Below, piece after piece: positions 11,847 to 23,672 of a DNA stretch of 64,000 nt. Position 1 is the first letter of the stretch. Every line of letters begins with the position of its first letter. Origin of the DNA: Reticulitermes speratus (Eukaryota > Arthropoda > Insecta > Blattodea > Rhinotermitidae); assembly GCA_021186555.1 (NCBI GenBank), contig JAJKFL010000004.1, positions 19,062,406 to 19,126,405 on the forward strand. Reading direction: 5' to 3'. A model generated the notes under the pieces. The model was given only the letters and a program-made list of their open reading frames with translations. It ran no database searches and was not told the origin of the DNA. Both the position numbers and the translations under genes were made by a program.

Positions 11847-12597
11847 ATGTGTATGTGTATATGCCTGTGTACACGTACTAATTCCGGGAGAGATCCTACA
11901 CTTTTCGAAAAATGTTTGTTGTATTACAGTTGACGGAGATGGGATTGTGGTCAGGTAAAACTCTAATGTATCTATTACACAGATATAGAAGAAACTTAAG
12001 AAAAGAAGTAAACAAATACATAAAATTTGAATTCAAGATAAGTCTCTTTGTGATGTCTCTCCCCAAGGTGTTGGGGCTATTTGCCACATCCTTAGGGAGA
12101 GATTTCACCTATAAGTAGCTGAAGGCATATGTTGTATTTTAATTCCAAAACATTAATATAGATAAGGAAGAATTACTTAGTGGCAGCAATAAAAGGAAAT
12201 GGTTTACATTTTTAAGACATCACATTTTATCTTTAAACAGACAAGTAGAAAACTGACAGCAAAGAACTGTTTGTTAAGGAAAATGGTTAAATAATATCTC
12301 AACTTAAAGGTATCATTGAAGAATATTTTCCCATAGTTCTTTTCATTTTACGTAACTGTCACAGAAGAAACTTTCATAAATCTGTTTTGAAGTAAACAAA
12401 AATGAATAGAGAGAATGACAGATACACTAAATAGGAACACCAATAATTTAAAAACTAAAAAAGAAAAATTCGTAAAATCGGCAAAACTACTTTTATTATA
12501 GATGTTGCTTCTGTTTTTTTAAAGTTTTTCCTTGCCTTCCGCAGTTGGTGCATTTGTCTGCAAAACACGAACAGTTTCGATGTAGTCACCTTGAACA
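11847..12597. other. Unassigned AT-rich sequence
   Basis: Nothing supported. Overlapping open frames on both strands are chance. Confidence 0.4.
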
Positions 12598-12605
12598 CTC
12601 TAAAA

Positions 12606-12934
12606 CAGCGGTCGCCAACCATTCGGACCTCACGGACCACTAAACTCGCAATTTTGAATCCCGCGGACCACTGACATGAATTTTTTTTAAAAAGGTACAA
12701 ACATCTATAAAATAATGATCATAAAATTCCATTTCTTTAATATGAAATTTGATTCAACGTAATAAGGCGAAAATTGTCAGCGATCCTGTGTCGGTGACAC
12801 GGAGACGAATCAGAATATAATGAAACAGTATAATAAACATAAAAATTGCAAATAATGTCCAAATTTCTCCACGGACCACCAAAATTTTCTCGCGGACCAT
12901 CAGTGGTCCGCGGACCACCGGTTGGCGACCACTG
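12606..12934. mobile_element. Non-autonomous hAT-type MITE with 8-bp target duplication
   Basis: A 329-bp element bounded by 15-bp inverted repeats, CAGCGGTCGCCAACC on the left and, read inward from the right, CAGTGGTCGCCAACC. The ends continue as further GGACC-rich subterminal matches. CTCTAAAA flanks it at 12598-12605 and 12935-12942, a perfect 8-bp duplication, which is the length typical of hAT elements. The interior is AT-rich with no transposase, so it depended on an element elsewhere in the genome. Confidence 0.92.
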
Positions 12935-12942
12935 CTCTAAAA

Positions 12943-15104
12943 CACCGAGTCATTTTTGTTCTGTGATATTTTTTCCAAGTGACCTCAAGGTCATCAGCAG
13001 TATTCTTTGGGCCAAGTCCTTCTTCCTAATCGTGGGTAAACCTTTTGATGCCTCCTTCCGTTTCTCATTTTGCTTTTGCATCCTAATTTTGTGTATGTTC
13101 AGTAAATTCTGAGGTTATTATGACGGTGGCCTGTTGTTTCTTTCTCGATTTCTTTACAGGAACGTGGGGCAGTGGACTGAGTTTCTTGAAACTTTAGATG
13201 GTGTAAGAGGAGGGGGGGGGGGGGGGGTCGAGGATCCAGTGAGATGAGACTCTTCTGAGTTTTTTGAGGAAACTTTTAGTGTTTGAAAACTGATGGACTG
13301 ATTACTTGGTGACTGACACAGTAAGTCCACTGTCTTTGCCTCTCTCATCTGCATCAGAAATTTAGCAGAAATGATCTGGTATTGCATTTCGATATAAGGA
13401 AAATATTCCTGTAGCTTTAAAGGCATTTAAAATATTTGATACATAAGCCGCCCTTTTCCACAGTTTATCAGTAACAATTCCAAATTGTATCTTTGTCACA
13501 TTTCTGTTTTGATAGGTGTTTACCCGATGGTTAACATATTGCTGTTAACATGTTTTTAATAGGCCAAAAATTTCGCATTCACGGGTATGCAACGCTGCCA
13601 TAGTGCGACTAGGTGAAATCAACATGATTATATCGTTTTCTTTTGCAGACTGAAGTAAATGTTTGGATATTAAATTGGAAGCATTTCTATCTAAAATTAG
13701 GAGATTGATTCCACGGACTGTACACATAGTTTTACAAAGTGGCCCTAGCTTCTTATTTGACAAGTCGCCAGATTTCCGTCACCTATTCATTACACTGGTT
13801 TGGGTCTCTTAGTAACTAAACACCTCTCTAGGAAAAATATCGCCTTGCCCTGAATGTTTTACGGCTTCACGATGATTTTGCAAGGTCCAGCCTTGTTGAG
13901 GTACTTTCTCGGCATGACTGTGCAGGGCCGAATAAATAAGAAACTGGATATGATGTAGTCTAAATTACACTACCAGCGAAAATAAAAGGTACCACTAACA
14001 TGTCTCATTTCAGATTCTTATAAATGTATACAAATAACGGACAAGAGGAGTCAGTGACATTGGTAGCACCGATCCAGGCTACAGGCTTTTCTCCTGGCTA
14101 ATGCTGGCGTGGTAAATCCTTTGGAAATGGTCGCGATAACTCTATGCTGAATTTGAGCATACAATCGTTCATGACCACCTTCCCAGATTGTTGACATTAT
14201 TAACTACGTAGCTGAGAGAGTGTTGTTAAATACTTGAGGTATTAATGAGCGCTATCATGATGAACTCAACGGTGAAAACAGATCGAATCCATGGATGCTT
14301 CTCTGTATAACGTTTGAAAAAATCTCAGAACTGAATATAATACGGGATTTATTATGAAGATATAAGTCTTCTTGAATGTGGTGCTGTCTCGCTGGGCGAT
14401 TATTTCCGGAAGGTTTAATCTTCTTCGACTGATAGATAATGAAGATGAAGGCACTACAATCTTTTGAAACATGGGATCTTGTTCTTCCACCGAGACATCC
14501 TCGCATTCTAGAAGACTTGTGTCTTCAGCAACACGACTGTAAGAATGTCAAATTTCGAGATTTACTTTACATTCCAGTCTTGTTAAAGACGCAGTTTAAG
14601 TTAATTATTGTGAAATGTATACATACAAGTTTGAAGAGCGTTTTTGCCCCGCTGTTCGTTTGGGAACTGCTGTGTACGGTCTACGAATCTGCACATTGTA
14701 AGATTAGGCTGTATAGAATTTAATGCGAAGAACACCCGCAGATTTTTCATTATCGTCATTAGATGTGCTTTATTTTAATACGTGGCAGCCAGCTTAACCG
14801 TCTGTCTTGTGAAGAGGCGGAGATAAACTGTAGAAAACATGAGGATAACCGCAAACGTGGTCGAGGTTCGGAGTTGCACCGGGATACGTAACAATTGCGC
14901 CAACATGCTTGGTGTGGTGAGCATTTTGAACACTATTAATGTACAGCTAAAATTATTCAGACGAATGAAAGTAAAACACGATTTTTCCTAGGCACATAAA
15001 GTACAGCGAGCACCAACCAGCTTATTTTGCATAGGATGGATGCCAACTACACTTCGCAATACGTAGAAGGAGAAACACTAGGTACCTTTATATTTGTGTG
15101 ATTT
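12943..15104. other. Unassigned region with a G16 run
   Basis: No gene or transposon end supported. Uninterrupted G at 13212-13227. Confidence 0.4.
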
Positions 15105-15205
15105 TAGGTTATCACGGCGGCATGTGACACCGTGTACTTTGGTAGATGGGAACCAACGTTTCGGGGGAACTGGTGTCTCTTTCTTCGGAGCAGAAGAGTA
15201 CTTGC
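15105..15205. repeat. Family E fragment
   Basis: Carries cacggcggcatgtgacacc and accaacgtttcggggg, matching the end block and centre of the family E palindromes at 8.1 and 35.9 kb. Only one side is recognisable. Confidence 0.4.
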
Positions 15206-15636
15206 CCCGAATATTGAGGCAGTAGATTATTCCAAAAAGTTTGTAGGTACCTAGGTCATTTTATTACCATTATTTGCGAAGAAGTCGAACACCTTAATAG
15301 GTTTCTGTAAGAAATATTAGGAAGCCCAACGCTTAATTTCAAACATAAACACACTGTCTGCAAATATAGACACGCTTTCTGCGGTCGCGGAACGAAGGCA
15401 ACAGCACGTACACAGATTTCGTTACACACCTTCGTCTTTTAACCGTACTTTCACTCTTACGGGAAGGGAAAATTTACGTTTATGTCGTAGAAAGTCAGTC
15501 TGTATTATTTTCTATTTTCGTGAAAATTTGATGCAGTTTTCCTTTTAATTCAGACTCTGTAAGAAAAATGCAGACCATTCTGACAGGTACGGGCTGAGGC
15601 TGAAGTAACTATTGAGCATCAAACATGTAATACAGC

Positions 15637-15918
15637 ATGGCACAATCAGACAGCAGCACCCCGACAGTTGAAGTTAACGCTTTAGTTTGTGTAAGAATAA
15701 AGAATTTAGCTATCAAAGAGCTCGTGGAAGAGCGTGCGAATGTTATGGCAGTCGTATCACATGATAGGGACGTGGCTAGTACAAAATTGGGCGCGCGGAA
15801 GATATTTGTGCTCCAAATTGGAGTACATATTTTCATTTCGAAATGGTTTCTTTTGAACTTATTTTCCGGGCCTCTTCTATTTTCATCGGGGCTTGGAATA
15901 TTTTTGCACTGTAGCTGA
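15637..15918 (+). CDS. Unidentified 93-codon open frame
   Basis: ATG-started frame with a Ser/Thr/Val N-terminus, a charged middle (RIKNLAIKELVEERANVM) and a hydrophobic C-terminal third that could span a membrane. The opposite strand is also open for about 100 codons across the same interval, which argues that the openness is compositional. I recognise no family in either frame. Confidence 0.15.
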   Translation: MAQSDSSTPTVEVNALVCVRIKNLAIKELVEERANVMAVVSHDRDVASTKLGARKIFVLQIGVHIFISKWFLLNLFSGPLLFSSGLGIFLHCS

Positions 15919-16084
15919 AACAATATTTAGGAGAATATTCATTCGTAGTATCTGAAATATGTCACGCACGTGATTTTGTTATAGCGATGTTGCTTTGGGT
16001 TACCTTGAGCTTTATAGGAATTGGTTGGTTATTGTTACACATTCCGGCCGATTTACTCCCGAGGAAAGAGCTCTTTCTACTCTA

Positions 16085-17359
16085 CGGCCGGTACTAAAGT
16101 AATGCCTCATTTTTTTGAAATGGGGCGCCGGGTAAAGTTTCTTGCTTGACGCACCGGATAGCGACACTGTACAGCTCCACCAGGCTCGTCAGTGCTGAAG
16201 TCAGTCACGTGCATTCAATAGTGTCAGTGCAGAATGGCGGATGTTATGGACTACGTACTAGGCAGAGAGTGGTGAATGAATTTCTTACTGCGGAAGGCTG
16301 CAGTCCGATAGAGATTTACAGACGTCTGAGAAGCGTGTATAGTGAGGATGCCGTAGATGTTAGCTCAGTTAGACGCTGGAGCCATCGTTTTAAGAGCGGT
16401 GAAAAGGACCAGCCACGGCAGCGACGACGGAGACCGAAGTTAAGGTTGATGCCCTGAGATTTGGGATGAACGCTGCATCACGACAAGTGAACTGTGTGTC
16501 GCAATGGGGATTAGAAAACCGGCGATTATGGCCATCATCAGAGAACTTGGCTACAGAAAAGTTAGCGCAAGGCGGGTGCCGAAAACGCTCACCGTCAAAC
16601 ACAAAACAGCCCGAAAAAAAAACATTGTGCAGAACGTCTCCCGCGCAGTGAGAAAGATTGAGATGCTTTTTGTCAAGAATAATTACCGGCGATGAAACCT
16701 GAGCTTATCATTACGACCCATTAACGAAAAAACACTCAATGGACTGGCATCATCAGTCGTCGTCACGCAAGAAAAAAATTGAAGGTGCAGACTTTTGCGG
16801 GTAAAGTCATGGCTAGCTTCTTCTGGGACAGTGAAGGAATCTTGTTAGTGAAATTCTTGGAGGTGCCACAATCAATTCTGAGCGATATGTGCAGACATTA
16901 AAAAGTGAAAACAATGAATTTGAAGGGTTCGGCCAAACAGGAAGATGGATCAACTCCAGCAGAACAACGCCAGACCGCATACTAGTCTGCGCACTAGGAC
17001 GGCAATTGCAAAATCGGGGTGGCCTGTTTTCCGTCATCCTCCCTACAGAACCGATTTAGCACCCTCCGGCTTCCATCTTTTTGGCCCCCTGCAGGGTGCA
17101 GAGGACTCCGTTTTGCGGACGACGACGAGCTGAAACACAGCGTGCCTGAAGAGCTCCGACGCTTCAGCAAAGAGTTTTATGCGACCGGCTTACAGCGTCT
17201 CACGCAAAGGCGAAAAGGTGTGTTGATAATGAAGGAGACTTTATGGAAAAATAATCGCAACTTTGTAAAGGGTGTACCTATGACATATGTAAATTTCATT
17301 AGATTGTAATTATAGTTTCTGAAAGAAAATAGGAGGCATTACTTTCGTACTGCCCCTCG
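16085..17359 (+). mobile_element. Mariner element, near full length
   Basis: About 1.27 kb, the usual size for mariner. Terminal inverted repeats are recognisable: the left end reads gtactaaagtaatgcctca (16091-16109) and the reverse complement of the right end reads gtacgaaagtaatgcctcc (17332-17350). The short outermost bases also match apart from a 3-base length difference. A TA dinucleotide lies on each side (16083-16084 and 17360-17361), as expected for the TA target of this superfamily. The internal transposase is broken (next entry). Confidence 0.88.
16213..17309 (+). pseudogene. Mariner transposase, inactivated
   Basis: The segments follow family order over several frames. An N-terminal helix-turn-helix (VVNEFLTAEGCSPIEIYRRL, then VRRWSHRFKSGEKD) ends near 16457. 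A second frame carries ELGYRKVSARRVPKTLT (about 16544-16594). ITGDET with the first catalytic Asp at 16691-16693 is followed by a stop. QQNNARPHT lies at about 16957-16983, where the second catalytic Asp is now Asn (16963-16965). HPPYRTDLAPSGFHLFGPL follows, where the third Asp is Gly (17068-17070). At least three frameshifts separate the pieces. Two of the three metal-binding residues are gone, so it is dead independently of the frameshifts. Confidence 0.88.
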
Positions 17360-17629
17360 TATTGTATACGTCTGCTATAGCGAGACCTCCTATTAAGGTA
17401 GGCCTACATCTTGACCTATTTTGCTTAACGTAAATTCTAACCCACTATTCCGTAGGATAGAAACCCCATGGCCCGACCCCAATCCCACAGGCCGATTTTG
17501 AGTATATTTGCACTTCACAGCTGTTAATCATCCTGAAACTGCTGCCAAAATTTGAACATCTTTTCTTAATTTTCTGATGAGTTATGGCTATCACTGACAG
17601 ACACGCACAAACACACCGATGGCATGGGA

Positions 17630-17995
17630 AGATTCTGTTAGGGACGTTCGAAACATTGCGAAAAGCGACGGTTGGCTTCGTCATGTCTGTCTGTCTGTAC
17701 GCATGGAACAACTCGGCTCCCAAAAGAAGAAGTTTCATGAAATTTAATATTTGAGGATTTGTCGAAAATCTGTCGAGAAAATTCAAGTTTTCCTCAAATC
17801 TGACAAGAATAATGGGTATTTTACATGAAGACCTATGTAAATGTGTGTTAATATGTCGCTGAATTCTTCTTAGCATGAGAAATATTTCAGATAAAAGTCG
17901 TAGAGAAAATCAGAACACACATTCTGTGTTCAATAACTTTTTTTTCCCGAAAATCGTGCCATATTGAGGTAATGTGGTAAAATGTGGGCATGTCA
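17630..17995 (+). repeat. Dispersed repeat family D, copy 1
   Basis: Shares ordered blocks with copies at 39.7, 44.8, 54.3 and (minus) 60.5 kb: cttcgtcatgtctgtctgtc, then tgaaatttgatatttgagnat, tctgtcgagaaaattcaag, ctgaattcttcttagcatga, and ttttcccgaaaatcgtgcc near the end. The class is unknown. I see no target duplication, tRNA promoter or coding domain. Confidence 0.75.
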
Positions 17996-18159
17996 GTTTT
18001 CGTTCACGGTTAATGGCCTACCCTCCGGGAGGAAAAGGGTCATATGCATCTTCGGCAGAAGATTTTTTGAAGTAAAGTTGACTTAATTTAATGAAAAAAC
18101 CTTTATTAAAACAATGTACTAAAATTACTATTTTATCAAGCAATGTAGCCTTATTTTAT

Positions 18160-18250
18160 ATTGTATATACCGTGCATTTTATCATAAGTCAACCAACAAA
18201 TGCACAAGATTATTGACATATATAAAATGCCGACTGAAACACTGTTTTTC
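18160..18250 (-). repeat. PLE-type 3' tail
   Basis: On the minus strand it matches the tail at 57390-57480: aataatcttgtgcatttgtt, ggttgactta, then gataaaatgcacggta. A degenerate tttcagtcggc follows on the + strand where a hammerhead core would be expected, but no CTGANGA is present. Confidence 0.6.
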
Positions 18251-18734
18251 TGTTCCTTACAATTTAATGCTGGTGTAGGCATATTCTTTGTCCTCTAAAC
18301 GGACGCTAAATTTTTTAAAGAGGGTCCACTAACATTTTCAACATCATGGTACCACCTGAAACATGCATTCCAGTGCCATTTATTGCTGCCGTCTGATGGC
18401 TGTATCTCGGATTTAAACTTGATTTCCATGGAAACAGACGACAAACCTCACAGACCGACAAACCTAGGAGCCTTGCTTGGCTAGTTATGTAATCACGTTT
18501 TCGTTTAATGTTCAAATAGCTTAGCACGTTTCAGCATTTCTCTAAAAACTGCACGTTTAACGCTGTTGTGTATAACAACGGTTTGTTAAAAAACCGACAT
18601 TCATGTCCACAAGATTTTAAAAGAAATGAGAGGAAATTGGTTTTAGTAGTATATTTTCCATATTGATGCTAAAGGTTCCTTATTTTATCTGACTCATATC
18701 GTTGATCGCTTCCTGTCGGGAATTATTATCGAAT

Positions 18735-19695
18735 CGAATGTGGCTGCCTCTACGAGCCATCTGCACCAGATATGTCATGCAGAGGTTGTTACAGGCTTTT
18801 AATGGTGATGTTGGTCTTGCGCAGTCGTGAAAATACCAGTGCAACATCGCATGTTTCTGTGCGATATGGGTACGAGTATGTGCTACATACAGATCCTACA
18901 AGAAGTGTCGTAAATTCCGAAGGAAGTTTCCTTATGCGCCTGTTCCAAAAAACAATTTTTAAATACCTGGAAATGTTTCGAGCAACAGATTTCCTTATGC
19001 ATGGGAAGAGAGCACGTATTAGACACGTGCTAACCGAGGAAACGTTAGACGAAATTCATGTTAGATTGGAGACATTTTGAAGACACAGAAAATGGGCGTG
19101 TGTGCGTCATCAGAACGAACTGGAACAAAGCTGCTGCATTTGCGACCATATAGATCAACTGTATGACACAAATCGTGAAGTAAGAGAGGATTTTGCCAGC
19201 TGGTACAGCACCTTCATTTGGTGCATGATGGAGAAACAGACCCCAAACTCGTTCTGTTGAGCGACGAAGCTCGGTTTTGTCTCAGTGGATATGTGCAATC
19301 TCAGAGTAACGTATTTCACATGTTAATCGACGAAGTGCCATTACGTTATATTAGTGTGTGGTGTGCTATGAGGATTATTGGGGCCCTTTTTTCTGATACC
19401 ATATTCACACCAATATATTTCACACATTCTGACACCATTTGTGGTATGATAGTACGATTTTTAATTAAACTCTGTGCGTTGTGTACAAGGTGTTTTTGGT
19501 AACAAAATAATATTGAGCGGATAGTGACCACCTCCTTCGCCAGTTCTGAATCCGAGGCAATTGAACTAGAAGGATGTAACATTCGTCGCTTAGATCTTCA
19601 GTTACCGAGTTCTGAGATTGCTGTTACATTTCTGGACAGGGTTACTGTTGAATGCAAGGCATTGGTTTATGGATACTTGCCTTATATTCTCCGTT
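18735..19695 (+). pseudogene. Decayed mariner-like DDE transposase, second lineage
   Basis: The N-terminal part (18772-19080) ends in RARIRHVLTEETLDEIHVRL, the linker typical of a divergent mariner-like transposase group found in insect genomes. LRPYRSTV follows in another frame near 19141-19164. Then (19218-19502) comes PKLVLLSDEARFCLSGYVQS with the catalytic Asp of SDEA kept, and EVPLRYISVWCAMRIIGALF. The rest, including the second and third catalytic positions, is unrecognisable. Several frameshifts and stops, and no inverted repeats found. Confidence 0.75.
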
Positions 19696-20071
19696 GAAAG
19701 GCATGTTAACGGAGATTTAGTGGGAGCAAGTAATTGAAACTTTCACAGTAAGAGTTAGGGTTTGTATTTGATAAATTGTCACTTTTTGTGCACCTCATAT
19801 TATGCCTACTATAGTGTGAAGTTTTATTTTTAATATTGAAGATGTGCATCTTCATGTGAGCTATACAGCTGACACTGTAACTGGTTTTGCCCGAACGGAT
19901 GGGGAATACCGGTCGGAGCAATTCTTGGGCATTGTTTCATTTCCAGTGCTAACTAAAACAACCTGGTTGGAAATCAGATAACAAGCTTAGTAATAATGCT
20001 TATTACGTTGAATTATGGTAAAAGCTTCAAGTTAAGTAACGAGGCAATAATGATAGGTGTCCACCTGTTCT

Positions 20072-20287
20072 CTCCATTTATTCTTAACCTTAGCACTAAT
20101 TTGATGTGGGTGGTCAGCTTTACGCCTGGGCCACTTTACTCTCGGGGTAGGAGCCCTTGGTATCTGGTGGGTCCCACAGCGTGTGCGTTGGAAAAGGAAA
20201 AATCGCTGCTCCTGTCGAATATCAAACGCTTTTCCTTGGGTTTTGAGCACACAGCTTAGTCGCTATACTGACTACGCTATCACGGCT
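20072..20287 (-). repeat. SINE family C, copy 3
   Basis: Matches other C copies through gtgggtggtcagctttacgc and ccactttactctcggggtag, and at the right end through cgctatactgactacg, the tRNA-like head read on the minus strand. The middle carries a diverged stretch. Partial copy. Confidence 0.6.
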
Positions 20288-20484
20288 CCGTCCAAGGGCG
20301 TTTTACACGCGTGAATGTGCATAAACCATCGAACATGTTTTAAGTGAAATTTAGTTTAGTAACACAGACGTGGGACTTAAGCAGTCGATAGTTGTGCAGG
20401 AGATACAAAAAGTATTGAGTCCAAAGAATAACAAGTGTTAGTGCAAAGATGTCCATCTTACCCCACATCGACTTAGGGAATTGA

Positions 20485-20645
20485 GATTACTGCTTTCTGG
20501 AACGTGACGACGTGTAATCCGATAGGTAAGTATCGTCGTTTCTGAGAAACCTGTTGTTTCCATCTTTTGGGTAGAAAATGGCGGCAGCATGTGTCTCTAA
20601 CGTGTCGATACGTCTATACCAGACTACATGGCGCTATATTCCAGA
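20485..20645. repeat. Family E palindrome, copy 2
   Basis: The left end tctggaacgtgacgacgtg mirrors the right end catggcgctatattccaga with about 70% identity. It abuts the perfect palindrome that starts at 20650. Confidence 0.5.
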
Positions 20646-20723
20646 CACCGTGGTATTAATAAACACTTATTAACCAACAGTTGCACTACTAAAGTAGATT
20701 GTCACTTAAAATTACTTAAAATA

Positions 20724-20765
20724 CCCTACATATGTTTCGGTCGTCGAACGACCATCATCAGGGGC
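20724..20765 (-). ncRNA. Hammerhead-like ribozyme motif (left arm)
   Basis: Mirror image of the motif at 20833-20874, so with an identical core and stems but on the minus strand. Transcription through the palindrome in either direction would yield one motif in sense orientation. Confidence 0.62.
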
Positions 20766-20832
20766 TTCTATATATGTACAAGCTTCACTACGCAAGTAGT
20801 AGGTGCGTAGTGAAGCTTGTACATATATAGAA

Positions 20833-20874
20833 GCCCCTGATGATGGTCGTTCGACGACCGAAACATATGTAGGG
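20833..20874 (+). ncRNA. Hammerhead-like ribozyme motif (right arm)
   Basis: Core CTGATGA at 20837-20843, one unpaired T, stem II GGTCGT/ACGACC (20845-20850 with 20854-20859), GAAA at 20860-20863, a short stem III (ACA/TGT around a two-base turn), then TA at 20870-20871 before the predicted cleavage point, and stem I CCC/GGG (20834-20836 with 20872-20874). This is the type I order. Stem III is too short to be stable alone, as reported for hammerheads of retroelements, which can act as dimers. The extra T before stem II departs from the textbook core. Confidence 0.65.
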
Positions 20875-20948
20875 TATTTTAAGTAATTTTAAGTGACAAT
20901 CTACTTTAGTAGTGCAACTGTTGGTTAATAAGTGTTTATTAATACCAC

Positions 20949-22129
20949 AATGCACGGTGAACAAAGAGTAAAGTTAACCGTGGTATTAGTTGACACCGCG
21001 TGAGAATCTCTCATCTCAAATTGTTAAATCCGTTCCACGTATTCACTTTTTGTCTGTAATTAATTTTCTGTCACTTAATATACGCCTGCGTTTTCGAAGG
21101 ATATTTTCACATGAGCTTCTTAAGCGCAGTTCTTGTATGCTTACTTTGTTTGTCTCATGCATGATTGACGTTCTGATGTCGGGCAAAGTATGAAGCACTT
21201 CGTTAAGTCTGTTCCCCATTTCTTATTATTTTAATCATCCTTAATTCCATATATTTTCCTCTTCGCTTTGTTACCGAACATACTTAATATCTTCCATATG
21301 TTTCTTTACATAGAAGCGAGTTTGCGACGCGCCACAACAGTAATTAAAGTTTCCACTTGAATAGTCTAGGAGTTGGTGCAAAGTATACGAAGAAGAAAAT
21401 GGACCAAGTTTTAAACTGGAACCCCGATTGGAAAACTTTAATAAAAAAGAAACAGAACTTGTCGGGAAGGAACAAACTGTTGGAAAAATAATTATTTTTA
21501 AGGCGGTACTATTTTAATGGACCGAAGGAGAAATTATAAGTCAATGACAAAATGAAACCGGCTGACATGGGACGAGGATATTTCAATGGCGCTGGTATTA
21601 GTGTTAGCCTACAAGAAGGAGTTCTGATCAGAATATATAAGGATTATTTTCATATTGTACGTCTTGCAGTCCCAAAATTTTTGTTGTTAATACCATACTT
21701 ATATAACATGGATGCGTAAATTTAAAATACAACAATGAATTTAATTTAGCTCACACAGTTGTACGACGATCCTGTCCATTCATACCCTAGTTGAGTCAGA
21801 ATATAAATATGTTACGTAATGGTAACGGTAATGATAATAATAATTTATATTAATACGGATTTTGTGTGCGTTATAATTGTTACACACAATCTCAGAGGTT
21901 TACCTTGGCCATGTATGTAATTGTTGACTGATAAACAACACTTTATGCACAGTTTGTAAGTAGGTCTATGTTTCGAAGATATTACCATATCATTTCAGGA
22001 CCCAATATTAAGGAGAGTTAGCTTCCGTCTTAAAAAGTCTGTGCGTCCGCCTTATTGTCACTACCCACTGTATGGCGTAACGTACATAATAAACTTTTCA
22101 AAATCGAGTATTTATCTCAAAAAATGGAA
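20949..22129. other. Unassigned AT-rich sequence
   Basis: Nothing supported beyond the tail motif TGCACGG at 20951-20957. Confidence 0.4.
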
Positions 22130-22135
22130 GGGCAC

Positions 22136-22202
22136 AAACGTACATGTACGTACATACATACATACGTATATGCATACATACGTACATACACGCACATACA
22201 GC
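22136..22202. repeat. ACGT/ACAT microsatellite
   Basis: Interrupted run of tetranucleotides such as tacg, tacat and acgc. The apparent Tyr/Thr/His-rich frames across it are artefacts. Confidence 0.85.
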
Positions 22203-23271
22203 ATGGTCATCCCATAAGCTTAACTTTTTCTCTAAGGAAGGAAAGCAGGCAAACATTTCTCCTTCTGTACAACGAATTTCTACGGAGATCATTATCTGCG
22301 CCATCAAATTAGTTGCAAGAAGTACCTGGAAGCAGGTATTACGGTCTTCAGAGGTATGAGACCGAATCGTTGCTGCTGTGGCTCCTTAAATATTTTCACG
22401 TCTGCTCTGCCGAGTTTCGATCAAGTCCTGCCTGCGTGGCGAACCTGACTGCGGCGTTGTGGTAGTGTGTCCGAGATTATGGGTTATTTACCAATACTGT
22501 TTCTAAGGCTCGATAATCATTACCTTTATTTCCCATATTATCTTCTACCCGAGCCGTGGGTGAGAATAGCGCCTCTAAACCGGACTTCGAGTTAGCGACT
22601 TCGGTAGGGTAGGTGCCCTTGGTCTCAGGAGAAGGTAACATGCTTCGGTTGGCTGCCACCACTTTCTTTTTTTTTCTGCCAAAACACCGGGACGCAATTT
22701 CAGACGCGCATGCTAACTGACTAGCCCATCACTATCTCTAGGCTATGTAGTCACGTCGGAGGTCTTTGGACAGTAGACGGGGGATGCAGGGGTGCATGGC
22801 ATGTTGTCTTGTCACTAACTAAATGATTTCCACATCAAAGCTGTGATCTACTGTATTATTATGTACATATATACAAGATGATTAATTCAAATTGAACTTC
22901 TCCCCGTATCGAGAAATTACTATTGAATTTTCCCTCTGACCACCAATTAATTATCACCATCCCGACTCAGGAATATTGACTCAGATCCTAGACCCGATAT
23001 TCTGTTCCAAACTATTTTGCCTAGACTGTCAAACAATCGGCCATTTTGCAACAGACTTTTAAACCTTTGACGATAGTGATGAACAGTAGCTATCGAACTT
23101 GACACCTCGGTTTGACTGTGACGGTGATGATGGACACTCTAGACTTGTGTAAAAGTTCGAATCTAAAAATCGTTACATCGATGAGCGTCAATTCGTCTAG
23201 AGTCTTGTACTGAGTTCGGGGGTTTTTAAGCTGTAGAACTACAATTCTAAAGTAGTCCATTCCGTGCATTT
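22203..23271. other. Unassigned region
   Basis: No supported feature. A T-run lies near 22665-22675. Confidence 0.4.
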
Positions 23272-23392
23272 CGGATCAGTGTGTTCGTTTATTACACCAA
23301 CAAAATGCACCACATCAAGTACATAATAATATTAAAGACACTACTCCGACACATTTCGGTAAAAATATTTCATTATAGGGAGTACAGTGTAA

Positions 23393-23672
23393 AGGTAAAG
23401 CAATCCCATTACAGGCCTGGACAGGTCCTGAGAGTTCCAGGAGGTTGAGGCTCCAGATTTCTAGAAAATCGGCGCATGAAGGTGGTAAGGTTGTCAGCCC
23501 TACGCACCGGCCGCCTTTACCCCCAGGAAATATTCCTGGTACTCATTTCTGTTAGAGGTTGAGTCGACCCCAGGGCCATAGTGCGACCGAAAGGCTTATG
23601 TCAATGAAAAATTCCAATTACACCATCGAGAATCGAACCCACGACCTTCCGGCTTGTAGCGCAGTGCCTCAA
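23393..23672 (-). repeat. SINE family B, copy 3 (5'-truncated)
   Basis: Minus-strand relative of the copy at 63046, colinear over gcctggacaggtcct, the ccggccgcctttaccccc block and the B box (gaatcgaaccc on the + strand, 23631-23641). It stops at gcgcagtgcctcaa, before the A box, so the 5' end is truncated. It sits directly inside the left arm of the inverted pair. Confidence 0.85.

Larger units (their letters stand above)
20650..20948. repeat. Perfect palindrome with 145-nt arms
   Basis: Arms 20650-20794 and 20804-20948 are exact reverse complements by my reading, separated by the 9-nt spacer agtagtagg. Each arm holds, from outside in, the tail block (acttattaaccaacagttgc), a hammerhead-like motif, and gtacaagcttcactacgc. 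TGCACGG, the usual end of the tail, follows the right arm at 20951-20957. The perfect identity implies a very recent inverted duplication, gene conversion between arms, or an assembly artefact. Confidence 0.97.

Noticed and set aside
12846..13112. 88-codon plus frame starting in a HGPPKFSRGPSVVRGPPVGD-like segment
   Set aside because: The N-terminal half is the right end of the hAT MITE. The rest is AT-rich non-coding sequence.
17445..17876. 143-codon minus-strand open frame
   Set aside because: It lies largely over repeat D copy 1 and mirrors its conserved DNA blocks. No protein family features.
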